Made by a program: the position numbers and the translations under genes. Below the pieces are notes generated by a model. That model was not told where the DNA came from. It did not search any database and saw nothing but the letters and a program-made list of their open reading frames with translations. Positions 60,375 to 64,000 of a DNA stretch of 64,000 bases are shown in pieces (position 1 is the stretch's first letter; each line of letters opens with the position of its first letter). The DNA is from Paragordius varius (lineage: Eukaryota > Nematomorpha), in contig OZ176056.1 of NCBI GenBank assembly GCA_964247055.1, positions 2,170,001 through 2,234,000 on the forward strand, written 5' to 3'.

Positions 60375-62035
60375 CTAAAATCTACTAAAATTTTTACAAA
60401 TCACAACTCCAAAAATCTGGGGAACATAAGCAACACGGATAATGTAATGTTAATAAATAAAAATGAAATTATCAAACTCTGGGAAGAATTCGGTACTTCT
60501 CTTTATCATGTCGACTCTAGTCCACATTCATCCATCGGCACATTCCTTAAAGCTTCTGAACTTGATCGCCCAATTTTACCTGATGAAGCTCAATACGCCT
60601 TAAAACAATTTTCATCCTCCAACTCTTAGGTTACAATGATTTTCCAATAAAATTCTACACACGATCCCCCTCTACTTCTTAACTGATCTTTTACAAAAAG
60701 TTTTTCAAACCTGTATTTGGCCGGATGATTGGATTAAATCTTTTCTCCTACCCTTTTTTAAAAAGGGAAATCCCCATCTTTGTCAGAACTATAGAATGAT
60801 CGCGATTACTAATAAACTATCCAAACTTCTTCTCAAGATTATACTCAAAAGAATCTCATCCTCGCTGGACTATGAAATATCTGAGGCGCAGGCTGGCTTT
60901 AGAGCAAAGAGAAACACTACTAATCACATAGTTAATCTTAATACAATAATTCGAAGATACAATGAATTTGGGAAAAGTCTATACTGCTGCTTTTGAGACT
61001 TCAGTATGGCATTTGATACAGTCAACCACGACTGCCTATGGAGCATATTAAGATCCTCCGGAGTTTCCCCGCACATAATACTCTTGCTTCAATCGCTGTA
61101 TTCTAGACAAACAGCTGCGATTAAAACCCAATTCGGTCCCACCTACTGGTTTTCTATTCTCAGAGGTGTGAGACAAGGATGTGTCCTTTCTCCCCTCCCA
61201 TTTAACTTATACAGAGAAACATTAATACGCAATTGTAACTTTCCCCAACATATTGGGGCACGGATCGGTGGTCTTACTATTTCCAATCTCCGGTACGCCG
61301 ACGACACCATTCTCTTGTCGGAATCCACACGGACATGACCTATCTTTTAATCACCATCGAAGCAAGTAAAATAATGATCCTAAACGCTCCACAACTACCA
61401 TTTACAATCAATAACTCCCCCATCGAACAAACCGATCACTGTAAATATTTAGGCTCCATATTTACATCCGACGGTAGCTCGGATCCCGACATACGAGCGC
61501 GGCTAGCATTGGGACGTGCTACTATGGGTAAACTGACCAAAATTTGGAACTCGTCAATCATAAGACTTCCAACCAAACTTGCCATCCTGAAGGCGATGAT
61601 ATACCCCGTGGCAATTTATGGGTCCGAATCATGGATATGCAAATCCATTGACAAAGCCCGCATAAACTCTTTTCAAATGTGGTGCTTTCGAATATTGAGA
61701 ATCTCCTGGAAAACCCACATCTACAATTCTTATATCCTCAACCTCATCAAACCCGAATTTTTACTTCACGATTTAATAATCTTTAAACAGCTAAAACATC
61801 TGGGTCATATCCTGCGATCCGACTCGCTAGAAAAAAGCATACTCTTTGGGTTGGTAGATGGCACCCGCAGAAGGGGCCATCCCAAAAAGCGATGGATCGA
61901 CATGCTTAAATCAATAACAAACCGAACTTTTCTTCTGTTTAGAGAATCACAGGATCGTCAAAAATGGAGAACACTAATTTATGAGAAAGTTAAGAGTCAC
62001 TACATGACTAGCTTAAAACAACAACAATAACAACT
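60348..62035 (+). mobile_element. 5'-truncated, broken LINE (RTE/BovB-like)
   Basis: Reverse-transcriptase pieces in order: EIIKLWEEFGTSLY (pre-RT linker, 60,460), YRMIAITNKLSKLLLKIIL and EAQAGFRAKRNTTNHI (60,790-60,940), DFSMAFDTVNHDCLW (60,997-61,040), SILRGVRQGCVLSPLPFNLY (61,153), and the catalytic LRYADDTILL (61,288-61,317). A post-RT region follows in another frame (61,335-62,030): YLGSIFTSDGSSDPDIR, GSESWICKSIDKARI, TRRRGHPKKRWIDML. The order and post-RT motifs fit RTE/BovB-like LINEs. The endonuclease domain is missing. At least one TGA (just before DFSMAFDTV), stops around 60,629-60,720 and a frameshift near 61,335 disable it. The 3' tail is CAA/AATA-rich. Confidence 0.8.
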
Positions 62036-62430
62036 AATAGAATAACAATACCAATTTTGATTACCACAGGTATTTATCATGTTAAGAAATGTAGATTATT
62101 AAATTTAATAAGGAATAATAACATAAATAATCTTAAAATACCTATTTTACTATTTATTAATTTATTAAAGATAAAACCCACAAAATAACAACAATATTTC
62201 TAAATTGCTATAATATTATCAAAATTTAACATTACAAAATATCCATCAAATTAAAGCCTATGTTAATTCTCACGTCAATCCTCTTTCATATATTAATTTT
62301 GTGGATCAGCATTTTACGCATTTGATGAACCATTTATGTTATTTGACTGGCAATAGAATTACTTAACATACATTAAAAATTTACTTAGTAACTCATTGAA
62401 ATAACCCCCTCTACTAAAATATTTTTTTAA
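62036..62430. other. AT-rich spacer after the LINE
   Basis: No feature recognised. Confidence 0.5.
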
Positions 62431-62433
62431 GGG

Positions 62434-63560
62434 GTAATATATATTTTAAACCCTTATTGAATTCACATAGTCCCATAGATTTTCTGAAATTTGGCTTCAA
62501 AGGCATGCTGTATCAAGGCAGTTTTACGCGGGTAGCCTACCAGGGGCGAGACATGATTAATTCCATATGATCTTGCGGGATTTTCGAAAAATTGCCTCAA
62601 AACCAAAAAGTCATTCTATGATGGGGCATTCAGGGAAAGGGCCTGATTAAAGGGTAATTTAATAAAAACGCTTTATTTAAATTTTGCCTTTTTACGGGTA
62701 ATATTTCAAGCCCTTATTGAACTCATATGGCCTGATATGTTTTATAAAATTTGCCTCCAAAGTCACGCTGTAATATGGTGGCGCAGTTATAGGCTGGTAG
62801 CCCCTTACCCAGGAGCCAATATAATAAAGGCGTTTGATAAAGGGTTTTTGCCTTAGTGGAATATCTGGACTCATTCAATTTCTTAACGTTTTTGGAAGAA
62901 TTGCCTCAAAACTAAATAATAGTTCAATAGAGCATTATTTAGGGCTCAAAGGGCCTAATCAACGGCTAATTTAAAAAAACCGCTCGACTTAAATTTTTGC
63001 TTTATTGGTAATATTTCAGGCCCTTATTAAACTTTCATGGCCTGATAAGTTTTCTGAAAATTCTTAACAACGCAATTTCGACATGGGGGCGTAGTTGTAA
63101 GCGGGTAGCTCCCTACTCAGAGGCTGATACAAAAAAAGCCCTTGATTAAAATTTTTGCCTTTTTACAGAAAATAATTGGAATCATGATTGATTCCATATG
63201 CTCTCATTAGTTTTCGGAAAAATTGCCTCAAAACATAAATTTTTCTATGGTGGCATATTTTTCAGGGCGTGAAGGGCCTAATTAACGGTTAATTTTAAAA
63301 AACCCCACGGCATAAATTTTTGCCTTGTTACGGGTAATATTTTAAGCAGCTATTGAACTTATATGGCATGATAGGTTTTCTGAAATTTAGCCCCAAAGGC
63401 ACGCTATTTAGATAAAACGGGGCAGTTTTAACGGGTAACTTCCTACCCAGCAGTTATCATCAAGGAAACGCTTGACTAAAATTTTTGCCTTTTAACAGGG
63501 AATACGTGGAATCCTTATTGAATTTTTACGGTCTCATACCTTGGGCGAAAAATAGATTTA
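62434..63560 (+). repeat. Tandem ~310-330-bp diverged repeats
   Basis: About four units with recurring order: GGGTAATATTTCAAGCCC and TATTGAACTCATATGGCC, then GGTAGCCCCTTACCCAG or a variant, then ATTTTTGCCTTTTTAC, then GGGCCTAATTAACGGTTAAT. Equivalent points lie at about 62,434, 62,698, 63,009 and 63,337. The family also occurs in reverse at 45,050-45,700. Non-coding. Confidence 0.75.
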
Positions 63561-63639
63561 AAATATTATTTTTGTGGACTTTGTTTTTTAAGAAATGGCA
63601 TTTTAGGGGGGGAGCGGGTAAAAAGAGGGCCTAAATTTA

Positions 63640-63910
63640 AAAGGCGAGCCGACAATGTTCGGCGCAATCGAAAATATTTAAAAAAAATCATATTTGAAAT
63701 CAAATGGTCCAAGACATTCTCCGAAAAATTGTCTCAAAGACACGATTTTTTGGACTTTTTTTTCAAAAAAACCGTTTTTTACATGGGGCGGGCCCGAACT
63801 GGGGACCTAATTACACTTAATGATTATATTTTTTCGATGTTTGGATTTGAATGGGTCTACCGGTTTTCCGGAAACAGATCACAAAGCCACCACTTTCCAT
63901 CTTTATAAAT
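63640..63910 (+). repeat. Interspersed repeat family, forward copy
   Basis: Inverted relative of 44,862-45,190, sharing TTGTCTCAAAGACACGATTT, TTTGAATGGGTCTACCGG and TTTTCCGGAAACAGATCACA. In both places it sits beside the tandem family above, so the two belong to one larger element or unit. Confidence 0.7.
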
Positions 63911-63961
63911 ATATAGATTACCGTTTATTAACACTGGTAATGTTATGGCGTTGGTCTAATA

Positions 63962-64000
63962 CAGGGGTGTCAAACACGCGGCCAAAAATTGGAAATCCAT
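63962..64000 (+). mobile_element. hAT-like terminus cut by window end
   Basis: CAGGGGTGTCAAACACGCGG followed by CCAAAAATTGG matches the hAT-MITE terminal type; the element continues beyond the window. Confidence 0.6.

Noticed and set aside
61143-61328. Minus-strand 61-aa open frame in the LINE
   Set aside because: Antisense shadow of the reverse-transcriptase frame.
62434-63560. Long terminal repeats of a retroelement
   Set aside because: Units are tandem and diverged, without TG...CA ends, primer-binding site or retroviral coding between them.

Overview
The window is very AT-rich eukaryotic, probably metazoan, DNA. It holds few genes, many small DNA transposons and one large satellite array. 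The best clue to the organism is intron size. Two genes, a Ras-like GTPase on the minus strand at 43,850-44,435 and an aldo-keto reductase on the plus strand at 49,086-50,792, are interrupted by GT...AG introns of only 21, 22, 24, 27 and 32 nt. Removing them gives full-length family proteins. Introns this short are rare in animals and recall those reported from dicyemid mesozoans. That assignment is inference; RTE-like and hAT elements fit a metazoan but do not prove it.

Layout. 1-490 is the end of a 167-bp satellite array, followed by a 0.53-kb flank (490-1,015) and a hAT transposase fossil (1,017-1,860). 1.9-20.6 kb is gene-poor and carries MITEs, fold-back elements and (TA)n tracts. 20,625-38,205 is a 17.6-kb array of ~158-167-bp monomers with nested higher-order repeats (2,124, ~980 and ~965 bp). 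Its right flank (38,205-38,757) is homologous to the flank at 490-1,015. 39.4-46.4 kb has degraded coding-like stretches, a CACTRG-ended transposon and the Ras-like gene.

48.6-50.8 kb is a compact head-to-head pair: an unrecognised ~103-109 aa gene on the minus strand and the aldo-keto reductase on the plus strand, with 57 bp between their ATGs. 53,096-56,254 is a secreted cysteine-rich (antistasin-like) gene whose two cysteine domains each occupy one phase-1 exon. Its introns have been enlarged by transposons. A broken duplicate of its first exon lies at 57,565. 59.1-62.0 kb is an inverted-repeat element followed by a 5'-truncated, broken RTE-like LINE. 62.4-64.0 kb holds tandem ~310-330-bp repeats and a hAT end cut by the window edge.

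The genes show no obvious shared pathway. Both enzyme-like genes have lost most residues usually needed for catalysis or nucleotide specificity while keeping the fold and, for the GTPase, a Ras-like effector loop.
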